DNA of 64,000 nucleotides from Mycobacterium bohemicum DSM 44277 (GTDB lineage: Bacteria; Actinomycetota; Actinomycetes; Mycobacteriales; Mycobacteriaceae). Under the pieces are notes generated by a model that worked only from the letters and a program-made list of their open reading frames with translations, was not told the DNA's origin and did not search any database. Location: positions 1,544,333-1,608,332 of the forward strand of contig NZ_CSTD01000001.1 in the NCBI RefSeq assembly GCF_001053185.1. Reading direction: 5' to 3'. Below, piece by piece: positions 17,334-28,785 of the stretch (positions are counted from its first letter, which is position 1; each line of letters begins with the position of its first letter). The position numbers and the translations under genes were made by a program.

Positions 17334-17644
17334 ACAGCTTTTTGCTCGCGGTCATCGCCGACGACGCGCCGCACAACACCGGGCCCGACTTCGGGAAGGC
17401 CAGTCCGGTCGGGCTGGTGGTCATCGTGCTGCTGCTGGTCGCCACGCTGTTGCTGCTGCGGTCGATGAACCGTCAGCTCAAGAAGGTGCCCGAGTCGTTC
17501 GACCCCAAGCACCCCGAGCCCGACCAGGCGGCCGACGAGGGTACCGACGCGGTCGTCGAGACGCCGGACGACGCCCCGGGAAGGACCCCGCGCCCGGGGA
17601 ACGGCTCGGCGCGCGCTCCGGGATCCGCCGATGAGCCCGGCTGA
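17330..17644 (+). CDS. Small membrane protein downstream of mca
   Basis: 104 aa protein like Rv1083. A short N-terminal segment is followed by one transmembrane helix (about 28-45, [17 protein letters not shown]) and a charged, Pro/Asp-rich cytosolic tail. The GTG start at 17330 overlaps the mca stop, and the 3' end overlaps the start of the next gene by 14 bp, so its translation is coupled to both. The function is unknown. Confidence 0.8.
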   Translation: MNSFLLAVIADDAPHNTGPDFGKASPVGLVVIVLLLVATLLLLRSMNRQLKKVPESFDPKHPEPDQAADEGTDAVVETPDDAPGRTPRPGNGSARAPGSADEPG

Positions 17645-19661
17645 GGAATTCGGGGCGTCGGCGACGAACACGCTGGGGCTGGCCGCCAGTCCCTACCTGC
17701 GGCAGCACGCCGACAACCCGGTGCACTGGCAGGAGTGGACGCCGCAGGCGCTGGCGGACGCGGCGGCGCGCGACAAGCCGATCCTGCTGTCCATCGGTTA
17801 CGCCGCCTGCCATTGGTGTCACGTCATGGCCCACGAGTCGTTCGAGGACGCCGAGGTGGCCGCGGTGATGAACGCGGAGTTCGTCTGCATCAAGGTCGAC
17901 CGCGAGGAGCGGCCCGACATTGACGCGGTCTACATGAACGCGACCGTCGCCCTCACCGGGCAGGGCGGCTGGCCGATGACCTGCTTCCTGGCGCCCGACG
18001 GCAGGCCCTTCTTCTGCGGCACGTACTACCCGAAAGAGGGCTTTCTGCAACTCCTTTCGGCCGTGTCTGAAACGTGGCGCGAGCGCCGCGACGAAGTCGA
18101 GGAGGCCTCCGAACGCATCGCCGGCGAGTTGCGCCGCATGTCGGAGGCGTTCTGGGAGCAGCCGACCGGGGGCCCGGACCTGGTGCCTGCGGTGTGCGAT
18201 CACGCGGTCGCGGCGCTGTTGGCCGACGAGGACGCGGTCAACGGCGGCTTCGGTGGTGCGCCCAAGTTCCCGCCGTCGGCGGTCCTCGAGGCGCTGTTGC
18301 GCAACTACGAGCGCAGCGGCTCGACGGCGGCGCTCAACGCCGTCGCCCGGGCCGGCGAGGCGATGGCCCGCGGCGGCATCTACGACCAGCTCGCGGGCGG
18401 CTTCGCGCGGTACAGCGTCGACGAGGCCTGGGTGGTCCCGCACTTCGAGAAGATGTTGTACGACAACGCATTGCTGCTGCGGGCCTACGCACACTGGGCG
18501 CGGCGCACCGGGAACCCGCTGGCCCGCCGCGTCGCCGCCGAGACGGCGGATTTCCTGCTCCACGACCTGGCCGACGGCGCGATGTTCACCTCGTCGCTGG
18601 ACGCCGACGCCGACGGCCGCGAAGGCTCGACGTACGTCTGGACCCGCCGCGAACTCAGCGACGTGCTCGGCGACGCCGACGGCCGTTGGGCCGCAGAGGT
18701 TTTCGGGGTCACCAGGGGCGGCACGTTCGAGGACGGGGCGTCGGTGCTGCAGCTGCGCGCCGACCCCGACGACCCGGAACGCCTGCAACGCGTCCGGGCC
18801 CAGCTGCTGGCGGCCCGTCGCGCCCGGCCGCAGCCCGGCCGCGACGACAAGGTCGTCACCTCCTGGAACGGATTGGCGATCACGGCGCTGGCGGAGGCCG
18901 GCGTGGCCCTCGACGACCCGGGGTTGGTGCAGGCCGCACGGCGCTGCGCCACGGCGCTGCTCGACCTGCACCTGGTCGACGGACGGCTGCGGCGCGCGAG
19001 CCTGGGCGGGGCGGTCGGGGAGAGTCCCGCCGTCCTGGAGGACTACGCGATGCTGGCGACCGGGCTGCTGGCGCTGTACCAGCTGAGCGGCGAACAGGCC
19101 TGGCTGGCCTCTGCGTCGGAGTTGCTGGACATCGCGCTGCGGCACTTCGCCGATTGGGAGCGGGCCGGTCGCTGGTTCGACACCCCCGACGATGCCGAGC
19201 GGTTGCTGCTGCGCCCCGGCGACCCGCTGGACGGCGCGACTCCGTCGGGGGCGTCATCCATCACCGAGGCGCTGCTGACGGCGGCGCACCTCGTCGAGGG
19301 CGAGCGCGCCGACCGGTATCTGCGGGCGGCCAGTGACGCGCTGCGTGCGCACGCGGTGCTGCTGGCCCAGGGCCCGCGCTCGGCGGGATACTGGCTCGCG
19401 GTCGCCGAGGCCGCGGTCCGCGGGCCGCTGCAGATCGTCGTGTCCTGCGACCCCTCGCAGTCGGCTCTGCTGGCCGACGCCCGCCGGCTGGCCCCCGGCG
19501 GGGCGATCGTCGTCGGCGGCGAAATGGACTCCTCGCCGCTCCTGATGGGGCGGGGCCGGGTGGCCGGCGCCGACGCCGCCTACGTGTGCCGCGGTCGCGT
19601 CTGCGACCTGCCGGTGACCCGGCCGCGGGAACTGGCCGCGGCCCTGGGCGTGCGCGGGTAG
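17631..19661 (+). CDS. Thioredoxin-domain DUF255 protein (YyaL/SPATA20 family)
   Basis: 676 aa, like Rv1084. The N-terminal thioredoxin-like domain (about 15-175) has SIGYAACHWCHVMAHESF with a CHWC redox pair; the rest is an (alpha/alpha)6 barrel of the N-acylglucosamine-epimerase type (GAPKFPPSAVLEALL, VVPHFEKMLYDNA). The family is conserved from bacteria to man, yet its reaction is not known; a thiol-linked role fits its coupling to mca. It begins 14 bp inside the preceding small gene. Confidence 0.88.
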   Translation: MSPAEEFGASATNTLGLAASPYLRQHADNPVHWQEWTPQALADAAARDKPILLSIGYAACHWCHVMAHESFEDAEVAAVMNAEFVCIKVDREERPDIDAVYMNATVALTGQGGWPMTCFLAPDGRPFFCGTYYPKEGFLQLLSAVSETWRERRDEVEEASERIAGELRRMSEAFWEQPTGGPDLVPAVCDHAVAALLADEDAVNGGFGGAPKFPPSAVLEALLRNYERSGSTAALNAVARAGEAMARGGIYDQLAGGFARYSVDEAWVVPHFEKMLYDNALLLRAYAHWARRTGNPLARRVAAETADFLLHDLADGAMFTSSLDADADGREGSTYVWTRRELSDVLGDADGRWAAEVFGVTRGGTFEDGASVLQLRADPDDPERLQRVRAQLLAARRARPQPGRDDKVVTSWNGLAITALAEAGVALDDPGLVQAARRCATALLDLHLVDGRLRRASLGGAVGESPAVLEDYAMLATGLLALYQLSGEQAWLASASELLDIALRHFADWERAGRWFDTPDDAERLLLRPGDPLDGATPSGASSITEALLTAAHLVEGERADRYLRAASDALRAHAVLLAQGPRSAGYWLAVAEAAVRGPLQIVVSCDPSQSALLADARRLAPGGAIVVGGEMDSSPLLMGRGRVAGADAAYVCRGRVCDLPVTRPRELAAALGVRG

Positions 19662-19674
19662 TAGCGTGCGTCCC

Positions 19675-20067
19675 ATGCCGAATGCCGATCACGCCCAACG
19701 GATCACCGACACGGTCCACCGCTACCTACGGCTGGTCGCCGACGGCAGCGCCGACGACATCGCCGATTTGTACGCCGAGGACGCCACGGTCGAGGACCCG
19801 GTCGGCGGCGAGATCCACATCGGCCGGCGGGCGATCCACGGCTTCTACTCGGCGGTCGACAACGTGCAGCGCGAGTGCGAGCTGGTGACGCTGCGGGTAT
19901 GCGGCAACGAGGCGGCGTTCCACTTCCGGCTGACGGTGGCCCTCCCCTCTCAGGGGGCGGAGCACCGGATGGTGATCGAGCCCATCGACGTGATGGTGTT
20001 CGACGACGAGGGCAAGGTCGCCGCGATGAAGGCCTACTGGTCGCCGGCCGACGTCAGGCAGCTATAG
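19675..20067 (+). CDS. Ketosteroid isomerase-like SnoaL-fold protein
   Basis: 130 aa protein of the NTF2-like fold, closest in pattern to delta5-3-ketosteroid isomerase. An N-terminal Tyr (HRYLRL), the acidic DATVEDPVGG motif (about 33-42), where KSI carries its catalytic base, and IEPIDVMVFDDEGK (about 104-117), holding the second active-site acid, are all in place. It probably shifts the double bond of 3-oxo-5-ene steroids, which would pair with the 3beta-HSD at 38134-39222. I recall no counterpart at this spot in M. tuberculosis. A GTG at 19666 is an alternative start. Confidence 0.75.
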   Translation: MPNADHAQRITDTVHRYLRLVADGSADDIADLYAEDATVEDPVGGEIHIGRRAIHGFYSAVDNVQRECELVTLRVCGNEAAFHFRLTVALPSQGAEHRMVIEPIDVMVFDDEGKVAAMKAYWSPADVRQL

Positions 20068-20076
20068 CCGTCGGGC

Positions 20077-20844
20077 TCAATGCAGCCACGCCTGCTCGCC
20101 GACGTAGAAGACCGCGAACCACATGGCGATGTAGTGCAGGATCGCCGCGATCACGGTGAAGGCGTGGAAGAACTCGTGGTAGCCGAACGTCCTGGGCCAC
20201 GGGTCGGGCCAGCGAAGCCCGTAGAAGATCCCGCCGACGCTGTAGAACACGCCGCCGACCGCCAGCAGCACGGTCGCCGCCACCCCCGCCTTGTGCAGGA
20301 TCGTCGGGCAGTACCACACGGCCACCCACCCCAGCAGCAGGTATAGCGGCACCCCCAGCCAGCGCGGCGCCGTCGGCCAGCACACCTTCAGCAGGATGCC
20401 GGCCAGCGCGCCGCCCCACACGATCCAGAGCACCTCGACCCCGGTCTGCTGCGGCATGGCCAGGCGCGCGAACGGCGTGTAGCTGCCGGCGATGAACACG
20501 AAGATCATCGAATGGTCGAGCCGCTTCATCAGGTTGCGAGCCGCCGCGGATTTCCAGTGCACCCGGTGGTAGGTGGCGCTGACGGCGAACATCGCCACCG
20601 TGGCCGCGGCGTAGACCAGGGTCGAATGCCCCGCGCGGGGCGACGACGCCGCCCACGACACCGACACCAGGGTCGCGCCGGTGATGATCGCCAGCCACGC
20701 CGAGAAGAAGTGGATCCAGCCGCGCAGCCGCGGTTTGGACAGCGCGTGGGTGGCGTCCTCGACGAGTTGATCGACGGTGTTGCCGGGCGTGATCGCTTCG
20801 GGTTGTGGGTCGTTACCGGTGGCCGCGTCGATCTGGCTGCTCAT
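20077..20844 (-). CDS. Hemolysin III / PAQR-family membrane protein
   Basis: 255 aa, like Rv1085c. Seven predicted transmembrane helices follow an acidic N-terminus of about 40 residues. PAQR metal-site features are present: SATYHRVHW (His), [17 protein letters not shown] with Asp-His-Ser, and the C-terminal HEFFHAFTV pair of His, the proposed zinc site of this hydrolase-like fold. The bacterial role is unknown; the hemolysin name is historical. It ends 9 bp from the convergent KSI-like gene. Confidence 0.9.
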   Translation of the reverse strand: MSSQIDAATGNDPQPEAITPGNTVDQLVEDATHALSKPRLRGWIHFFSAWLAIITGATLVSVSWAASSPRAGHSTLVYAAATVAMFAVSATYHRVHWKSAAARNLMKRLDHSMIFVFIAGSYTPFARLAMPQQTGVEVLWIVWGGALAGILLKVCWPTAPRWLGVPLYLLLGWVAVWYCPTILHKAGVAATVLLAVGGVFYSVGGIFYGLRWPDPWPRTFGYHEFFHAFTVIAAILHYIAMWFAVFYVGEQAWLH

Positions 20845-20980
20845 GTGTCGTAGTGCCTCGCATACAAATCGGGTTGCCGGGGCGTATACCCGTCAACAGT
20901 AGCCGCGAACGGTCACGGCAGGGGCTCGACGTGCGGTGAGATTGCGCCCAATGAGGGCCGGGATTGGCCGCCCCGCGCAG

Positions 20981-20986
20981 TAGGGT
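20981..20986 (+). promoter_or_regulatory. -10-like element of the Z-prenyl synthase
   Basis: TAGGGT fits TANNNT and ends 8 nt before the GTG at 20995, with no Shine-Dalgarno sequence, so the message is likely leaderless or nearly so. Confidence 0.4.
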
Positions 20987-20994
20987 GTTGGTTC

Positions 20995-21783
20995 GTGGAG
21001 ATCATTCCGCCCCGGCTCAAAGAGCCGCTGTACCGGGTATATGAGCTGCGGCTGAAGCAGGAACTGGCCTCCTCCAGATCCCACCTGCCCCGCCATATCG
21101 CGGTCCTGTGCGACGGCAACCGGCGGTGGGCCCGCAATGCCGGCTACGACGACGTCAGCTACGGCTACCGGATGGGTGCGATCAAGATCGCCGAGATGCT
21201 GCGGTGGTGTCAGGAAGCCGGCATCGAGATGACCACCGTGTACCTGCTTTCCACCGAGAACCTGCAGCGCGACCCCGGCGAGTTGGCCGGCCTCATCGAG
21301 ATCATCACCGACGTGGTGGAGGAGATCTGCGCGCCGGCCAACCGCTGGAGCGTGCGCACCGTGGGGGATCTCGGGCTGATCGGCGAGGAGCCTGCCCGGC
21401 GGCTGCGGGACGCGGTGGAGTCCACTCCGGCGGTGGCGCCCTTCCACGTCAACGTCGCCGTCGGCTACGGCGGCCGGCGCGAGATCGTCGACGCGGTGCG
21501 CGCGTTGTTGAGCAAGGAACTGGCCAACGGCGCGTCCGCCGAGGAGCTCATCGACGCGGTCACCGTCGACGGCATCTCCGAAAACCTTTACACCTCAGGC
21601 CAGCCCGACCCCGACCTGGTGATCCGCACGTCCGGCGAGCAGCGCCTGTCCGGTTTTCTGTTGTGGCAGAGCGCGTATTCGGAGATGTGGTTCACCGAGG
21701 CGCACTGGCCCGCGTTCCGGCGCGTCGACTTCTTGCGCGCGCTGCGTAATTACAGCCAGCGGCACCGCAGATACGGCAAGTAA
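20995..21783 (+). CDS. uppS: Short-chain Z-isoprenyl diphosphate synthase (E,Z-farnesyl diphosphate synthase)
   Basis: 262 aa cis-prenyltransferase, the same length as Rv1086. It adds one IPP to geranyl-PP to give omega,E,Z-farnesyl-PP, the precursor of decaprenyl phosphate. The catalytic Asp is in VLCDGNRRWARN (Asp40, where most family members have HDGNRRW), the second motif is TVYLLSTENLQRDP, and the IPP-binding RTSGEQRLSGF segment is near 205-215. The GTG start at 20995 gives the conserved VEIIPPRLKEPLYR N-terminus. I assign the short-chain type by resemblance to Rv1086 rather than by length rules. Confidence 0.92.
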   Translation: MEIIPPRLKEPLYRVYELRLKQELASSRSHLPRHIAVLCDGNRRWARNAGYDDVSYGYRMGAIKIAEMLRWCQEAGIEMTTVYLLSTENLQRDPGELAGLIEIITDVVEEICAPANRWSVRTVGDLGLIGEEPARRLRDAVESTPAVAPFHVNVAVGYGGRREIVDAVRALLSKELANGASAEELIDAVTVDGISENLYTSGQPDPDLVIRTSGEQRLSGFLLWQSAYSEMWFTEAHWPAFRRVDFLRALRNYSQRHRRYGK

Positions 21784-21797
21784 GGGCCTGCCGCCGC

Positions 21798-22067
21798 GTG
21801 CCAGACTGGACGCATGGCTGCGCTGTCGGCGATTTCGGCACCACCGAACAGTGGCGCCACTACGACTCGCTGTACTTCCCGTACGTGGTCGGCGTGCGGG
21901 CGTACGCGCAGAACGCCACCGCCGCCGGACTGGATCCGACCGCGCGGCAGGCCTGGCAGTGGCTGGTCACCGAGGTGCCCCAGCGCTCCCTGCATAACTG
22001 GCAGAACGCGGCGGCCCGGCTGATCGCCGCCGATCTGCGCGGGCGCGTGCCGGTGCACAGCGACTAG
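21798..22067 (+). CDS. Small conserved protein of unknown function
   Basis: 89 aa in this frame. From about residue 16 (TEQWRHYDSLYFPYVVGVRAYAQ) to the end the codon pattern is strongly mycobacterial, so translation is likely; it matches the position of Rv1087A. The start is unclear: the GTG at 21798 gives an unconvincing N-terminus, while an ATG at 21814 in the next frame looks like a natural start but would need a one-base shift near 21840. No domain, signal or membrane segment is seen. Confidence 0.6.
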   Translation: MPDWTHGCAVGDFGTTEQWRHYDSLYFPYVVGVRAYAQNATAAGLDPTARQAWQWLVTEVPQRSLHNWQNAAARLIAADLRGRVPVHSD

Positions 22068-22146
22068 CGGCGTTCGGTGCGTCAAGCGGCCCGTTGGCCG
22101 CCGGGTTACGCTCGCGCGGGGGCTCGAACACGGAAAAGAGCGCGCA

Positions 22147-23241
22147 GTGGCTTTGTCGACAATTCCGCCCGCGAAGGTGGTCCGGGTGATCGAACGCGCC
22201 CGCCACCACCTCGGTCGGCTCTACCACCGGACGCTGCCCGCGCCGGCGGGCCTGCTGGAGATGCTGATGGACGCGTTCGTCGCGCAGGCGATCACGGCGG
22301 CGGCCGATCTGGGCATCGCCGACGCGCTGGCGGCCGGCCCGCTCTCGGCCGAGGAGCTGGCGCGCGCGGTCGGTGCGGACACCGACGCGCTGCGCCGCCT
22401 GATGCGGGCGCTGATCTCCCGCGGGATCTTCCGCCAGCGCCGCGACGGCCGCTACGACCTCACCCCGCTGGCGCAGCCCCTTCGTCGCGACGCCGACGTG
22501 TCCCTGGCCGCGTGGGCGCGATGGGCCGGTTCGCCCCAGCTGCGCGAGCGGTGGAGCCACCTCAGCGACGGCATCCGCGCCGGCCGGTGCACCGCCGCGG
22601 AAATGAGCGGCCAGAACATGTTCGACTACCTGGCCGGGCAGCCCGAACTGCAGGAGATCTTCAACGAGGCCATGACCAACGTCTCCGAGCTGTCGATCGC
22701 ACCGCTCATGGCCGCGTACGACTTCGGCCGCTTCGGCCCGACGATCGTCGACGTGGGGGGCGGCCACGGCCGCCTACTGTCCGCGATCCTGGCCGCCACA
22801 CCGCACGCCCGGGGCGTGCTCTTCGACCAGCCCGGGGTCGTGGTGGGGGCCCCCGAGGAATTGCGCAAGTACCAGGTCGACGACCGCGTCGAGATCGCCG
22901 AGGGTTCGTTCTTCGACGACGTCATACCGGCCGGCGGTGACCTCTACGTGCTTAAGAACGTGATCCACGACTGGCTCGACGACGACGCCGAGCGAATCCT
23001 GCGCAATGTGCGCGCGGCGGCCGCGACGGGCAAGCACCTGGTGCTCGTCGAACTGGTCATCCCCACGCATAACCGGGACAGCGCCGGCAAATGGCTCGAC
23101 CTCGACATGTTCGTCAGCGCCGCCGCGCGGGAACGCACCGCGGACGAATACGCCCGGCTGCTCGAGCGGGCCGGCTTCCGCATGACCCGGGTGGTCGAAA
23201 CCGCATCCCCCTTCTGCGTCATCGAGGCGCAGGCGGTCTGA
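22147..23241 (+). CDS. SAM-dependent O-methyltransferase, family 2
   Basis: 364 aa. The N-terminal half has the winged-helix dimerisation domain of plant-type and polyketide O-methyltransferases (AAADLGIADALAAGPLSAEELARAVG..., RLMRALISRGIF). The SAM motif I is TIVDVGGGHGRLL (about 201-213), a second motif is VLFDQPGV, and the catalytic His lies in LKNVIHDWLDDDAERILRN. It methylates a hydroxyl of a small molecule, perhaps a glycolipid or quinone precursor; the substrate is unknown. M. tuberculosis has PE_PGRS genes in this gap, so the gene is accessory. 107 bp separate its GTG from the preceding gene's end by a short spacer. Confidence 0.85.
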   Translation: MALSTIPPAKVVRVIERARHHLGRLYHRTLPAPAGLLEMLMDAFVAQAITAAADLGIADALAAGPLSAEELARAVGADTDALRRLMRALISRGIFRQRRDGRYDLTPLAQPLRRDADVSLAAWARWAGSPQLRERWSHLSDGIRAGRCTAAEMSGQNMFDYLAGQPELQEIFNEAMTNVSELSIAPLMAAYDFGRFGPTIVDVGGGHGRLLSAILAATPHARGVLFDQPGVVVGAPEELRKYQVDDRVEIAEGSFFDDVIPAGGDLYVLKNVIHDWLDDDAERILRNVRAAAATGKHLVLVELVIPTHNRDSAGKWLDLDMFVSAAARERTADEYARLLERAGFRMTRVVETASPFCVIEAQAV

Positions 23242-23457
23242 CGGGCGGCTCGTCGGGGGTGACCCCACGATTCGCGCCACGGGCCCCACCGACAAGGATG
23301 CGCCGGTCAACGTGCTGCGGGAGACGGAATAACCGGGCAAATCCCCAGGTCGTTCCTTGGGTGGCAGCAGTTGGCAGCGCCACGGGTCGATATGGCAGTG
23401 CCCGGTCGCAACGCTCGGGACTGTCCGACCCACCCGCTCACCGCGAGGAGTAATCAC

Positions 23458-23871
23458 ATGACCGCCGTTTCAGGTCAGCCCACCCGTCCCCTCTACGACT
23501 CGACCGACTCGCTGTTGCGTTTCGCCATGCGCGCCGATGCCACGCTGACCGGCCTGTGCGGACTGGCGGTCGCCTTCGTGGCCGACCCGCTGTCCTCGCT
23601 GACCGGCCTGACGTCCGCGCAGGAACACGCCCTGGGCGCGGCCTTCGTGCTCTACGGCCTCGTGGTGTTCGCGCTCGCCTCGCTGCCCAACCTGCGGCGG
23701 GTCGGCAACGGCGTCGTCGTCGCGAACGTCGCCTGCACGCTGGCCGCCATCGTGGCCGCCGAGGCGGTGCCGATGACCGCGACCGGTGTCGCGGCGACGC
23801 TGGCCACCGGCGTGTTCACCGCGGGATTCGCCGCGCTGCAGTACCTCGGCGTGCGCCGGTTGGTCGCCTAG
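23458..23871 (+). CDS. Four-helix integral membrane protein
   Basis: 137 aa. After a polar N-terminus (1-25) come four hydrophobic segments (about 30-50, 58-78, 85-105, 110-130). GAGGAG sits 6 bp before the ATG at 23458. It resembles small mycobacterial integral membrane proteins of unknown function; I cannot name a family with confidence. It lies convergent to coaA, with a GC-rich hairpin between them. Confidence 0.75.
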   Translation: MTAVSGQPTRPLYDSTDSLLRFAMRADATLTGLCGLAVAFVADPLSSLTGLTSAQEHALGAAFVLYGLVVFALASLPNLRRVGNGVVVANVACTLAAIVAAEAVPMTATGVAATLATGVFTAGFAALQYLGVRRLVA

Positions 23872-23903
23872 CGGCGATCAGGCCCGGCAGATGCCTGCTG
23901 GTG

Positions 23904-23928
23904 CGGGGCCCCGGCCGCCGGGGTCCCG
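23904..23928. terminator. GC-rich hairpin between convergent genes
   Basis: CGGGGCCCCGG (23904-23914) pairs with CCGGGGTCCCG (23918-23928), 11 bp with one G-U wobble and a 3-nt loop. It has no T-tract, like many mycobacterial terminators, and sits between the membrane gene and coaA. Confidence 0.5.
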
Positions 23929-26270
<2,342 letters not shown>

Positions 26271-26365
26271 GCCGCGCACCACGAGCCCGAAACGGTCTCC
26301 GAGGACCAAAGTCACATTTTCGGCGCGACACGGGGCAGCGGTTTCACGAACCTGTGTCGACAAGT

Positions 26366-26371
26366 TACAGT
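26366..26371 (+). promoter_or_regulatory. -10 element of desA2, leaderless type
   Basis: TACAGT fits TANNNT. Six bases (26372-26377) separate it from the ATG of desA2, so transcription is predicted to begin on the A of the start codon. There is no Shine-Dalgarno sequence. Confidence 0.55.
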
Positions 26372-26377
26372 TACCCC

Positions 26378-27205
26378 ATGGCACAGAAACCTGTAGCTAA
26401 CGCGCTGACCCTGGAACTCGAGCCGGTGGTCGAGGTGAACATGGACCGTCACCTCAACACCGAGAACCTCTGGTTCGCCCACGACTACGTCCCGTTCGAT
26501 CGCGGCGAGAACTTCGCCTTCCTCGGCGGCCGCGACTGGGATCCGTCGCAGGCGAGCCTGCCGAGGCAGTTCACCGACGCGTGCGAGATCCTGCTCCTGC
26601 TCAAGGACAACCTCGCCGGCCATCACCGCGAGCTCGTCGAGCACTTCATCCTCGAGGAGTGGTGGGGTCGCTGGCTGGGCCGGTGGACCGCCGAGGAGCA
26701 CCTGCACGCCATCGCCCTGCGCGAGTACCTGATCGTCACCCGCGAGGTGGACCCGACCGCCAACGAGGAGGCGCGGGTCCGGTACGTGATGCAGGGCTAC
26801 CGCGCCGACCACTACTCGCAGGTCGAGACGCTCGTGTACATGGCGCTGACCGAGCGCACCCACGCCGTCTTCTGCCGCAACCTGGCCGCCCAGATCGAGG
26901 AGCCCGTGCTCGCCGGCCTGATCGACCGGATCGCCAAGGACGAGGCGCGCCACGAGGAGTTCTTCTCCAATCTGGTGGCGCACTGCCTCGATTACACCCG
27001 TGACGAGACGATCGCGGCGATCGCCGCCCGGTCCGCCGACCTTGCGGTCCCGGGCGCCGACATCCCGGGGTACGAGGACAAGCTGCGAAACGTCGCCGAG
27101 GCCGGCATCTTCGGGCCGGCCGACGTGCGGCAGGCGATTGCCGACCGCATCACCGAGTGGGGCCTGGCCGGCGAGCCCGCGCTGGCGCAGTTCGTCGCGG
27201 GCTGA
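26378..27205 (+). CDS. desA2: Acyl-ACP desaturase DesA2
   Basis: 275 aa ferritin-like protein, the same length as Rv1094. Diiron motifs are readable: EEWWGRWLGRWTAEEHLHAIAL (Glu and EExxH type, about 90-110) and KDEARHEEFF (about 187-196). It is thought to introduce double bonds into ACP-bound meromycolate precursors, together with DesA1. The upstream frame stays open from inside glyA, but the ATG at 26378 gives the family N-terminus and sits at leaderless spacing from a -10 element. Confidence 0.94.
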   Translation: MAQKPVANALTLELEPVVEVNMDRHLNTENLWFAHDYVPFDRGENFAFLGGRDWDPSQASLPRQFTDACEILLLLKDNLAGHHRELVEHFILEEWWGRWLGRWTAEEHLHAIALREYLIVTREVDPTANEEARVRYVMQGYRADHYSQVETLVYMALTERTHAVFCRNLAAQIEEPVLAGLIDRIAKDEARHEEFFSNLVAHCLDYTRDETIAAIAARSADLAVPGADIPGYEDKLRNVAEAGIFGPADVRQAIADRITEWGLAGEPALAQFVAG

Positions 27206-27444
27206 GCCCGATCCGGGCGCACATCGCGCATCTTCGCAGCCGCACAGGCTGACTCGGCGCGTCTGACCGGCGGGCACGCGGCGACGAGAGTAGCGTCGTT
27301 GTCGATGGCCAGCGACATGCTCTGCTGCCAGGGCGGCACCTTCCGTCACACGAACGGCAGGACCGGCCCCGGTCCTGGTGCCGCGGTTCCCGCCGATACT
27401 CCCGTGCGGGTCCGCGCGGGCTTACCCCGCTCGAGGAGCGCTAC

Positions 27445-28746
27445 GTGACCGAAATCCGGACTTACGTGCTCGACACGTCCGTACTGCTGTCCGATCCCTG
27501 GGCCTGCAGCCGGTTCGCCGAACACGAAGTGGTGGTTCCGCTGGTGGTGATCAGCGAACTCGAGGCCAAACGGCACCATCACGAGCTGGGCTGGTTCGCC
27601 CGCCAGGCGTTGCGCCTGTTCGACGACCTCCGGCTCGAGCACGGGCGCCTCGATCAGCCGATTCCCGTTGGGGCGCAAGGCGGCACGCTGCACGTCGAGC
27701 TGAACCACACCGACCCGACGGTGCTGCCCGCCGGTTTCCGCACCGACAGCAACGACTCCCGGATCCTGAGTTGCGCAGCCAACCTCGCCGCCGAAGGCAG
27801 GCGAGTTACGTTGGTGAGCAAGGACATTCCGCTGCGGGTGAAGGCCGCCGCGGTGGGCCTGCCCGCCGACGAGTATCACGCCCAGGACGTGGTGGCCTCG
27901 GGCTGGTCGGGGATGCACGAAATCGAGACCGCGGCCGACGACATCGACACCCTGTTCGCCGACGGCGAGATCGACCTGGCCGAGGCGCGAGACCTGCCTT
28001 GCCACACGGGGATTCGGCTACTGGGCGGCAGCTCCCACGCGCTGGGCAGGGTCACCGCCGCCAAGCGCGTCCAGCTGGTCCGCGGCGACCGCGAGGTGTT
28101 CGGGCTGCGCGGCCGCTCCGCGGAGCAGCGGGTGGCCCTGGACCTGCTCCTCGACGAGTCGGTGGGCATCGTGTCGCTGGGCGGCAAGGCCGGGACCGGC
28201 AAGTCCGCGCTGGCGCTGTGCGCGGGCCTGGAGGCGGTGCTGGAACGACGGACCCAGCGCAAGGTGGTGGTCTTCCGTCCGCTGTACGCCGTCGGCGGCC
28301 AGGAGCTCGGTTACCTCCCCGGCAGCGAGAGCGAGAAGATGGGCCCGTGGGCCCAGGCGGTCTTCGACACCCTCGAGGGACTCGCCAGCCCGGCGGTGCT
28401 CGAGGAGGTGCTCTCCCGCGGCATGCTCGAGGTGCTGCCGCTGACCCACATCCGGGGCCGCTCGCTGCACGACTCGTTCGTCATCGTCGACGAGGCGCAG
28501 TCGCTGGAGCGCAACGTGTTGCTGACCGTGTTGTCGCGGCTGGGCACCGGGTCGCGGGTGGTGCTGACCCATGACATCGCGCAGCGCGACAACCTGCGGG
28601 TCGGGCGCCACGACGGGGTCGCCGCGGTGATCGAGAAGCTCAAGGGGCACCCCTTGTTCGCCCACATCACGTTGCTGCGCAGCGAACGCTCGCCGATCGC
28701 GGCGCTGGTCACCGAGATGCTCGAGGAGATCGCCGGTCCGCACTGA
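27445..28746 (+). CDS. phoH2: PIN-PhoH fusion, PhoH2
   Basis: 433 aa, the same as Rv1095. The N-terminal PIN RNase domain (about 5-145) has the acidic residues in [20 protein letters not shown] and TDSNDSRIL. The C-terminal PhoH ATPase (about 225-433) has Walker [14 protein letters not shown] (about 247-259) and Walker [12 protein letters not shown]. PhoH2 proteins unwind and cleave RNA in an ATP-dependent way. GAGGAG precedes the GTG at 27445. No antitoxin-like small gene precedes it here; the 239 bp upstream show no clear ORF. Confidence 0.93.
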   Translation: MTEIRTYVLDTSVLLSDPWACSRFAEHEVVVPLVVISELEAKRHHHELGWFARQALRLFDDLRLEHGRLDQPIPVGAQGGTLHVELNHTDPTVLPAGFRTDSNDSRILSCAANLAAEGRRVTLVSKDIPLRVKAAAVGLPADEYHAQDVVASGWSGMHEIETAADDIDTLFADGEIDLAEARDLPCHTGIRLLGGSSHALGRVTAAKRVQLVRGDREVFGLRGRSAEQRVALDLLLDESVGIVSLGGKAGTGKSALALCAGLEAVLERRTQRKVVVFRPLYAVGGQELGYLPGSESEKMGPWAQAVFDTLEGLASPAVLEEVLSRGMLEVLPLTHIRGRSLHDSFVIVDEAQSLERNVLLTVLSRLGTGSRVVLTHDIAQRDNLRVGRHDGVAAVIEKLKGHPLFAHITLLRSERSPIAALVTEMLEEIAGPH

Positions 28747-28773
28747 CGGCCCGAACCGCATGATTCGCCGCGG

Positions 28774-28779
28774 TAGGCT
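28774..28779 (+). promoter_or_regulatory. -10 element of the polysaccharide deacetylase, leaderless type
   Basis: TAGGCT fits TANNNT and six bases (28780-28785) separate it from the GTG at 28786, placing the transcription start on the start codon. Confidence 0.55.
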
Positions 28780-28785
28780 GCTGGC

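Noticed and set aside
17478..19145. 555-codon antisense frame across the DUF255 gene
   Set aside because: The plus-strand gene has a CHWC thioredoxin motif and family length; the antisense frame has no recognisable domain.
27206..27444. Antitoxin-like small gene before phoH2
   Set aside because: Short frames in this 239-bp gap are antisense or lack start signals, and none resembles an antitoxin.
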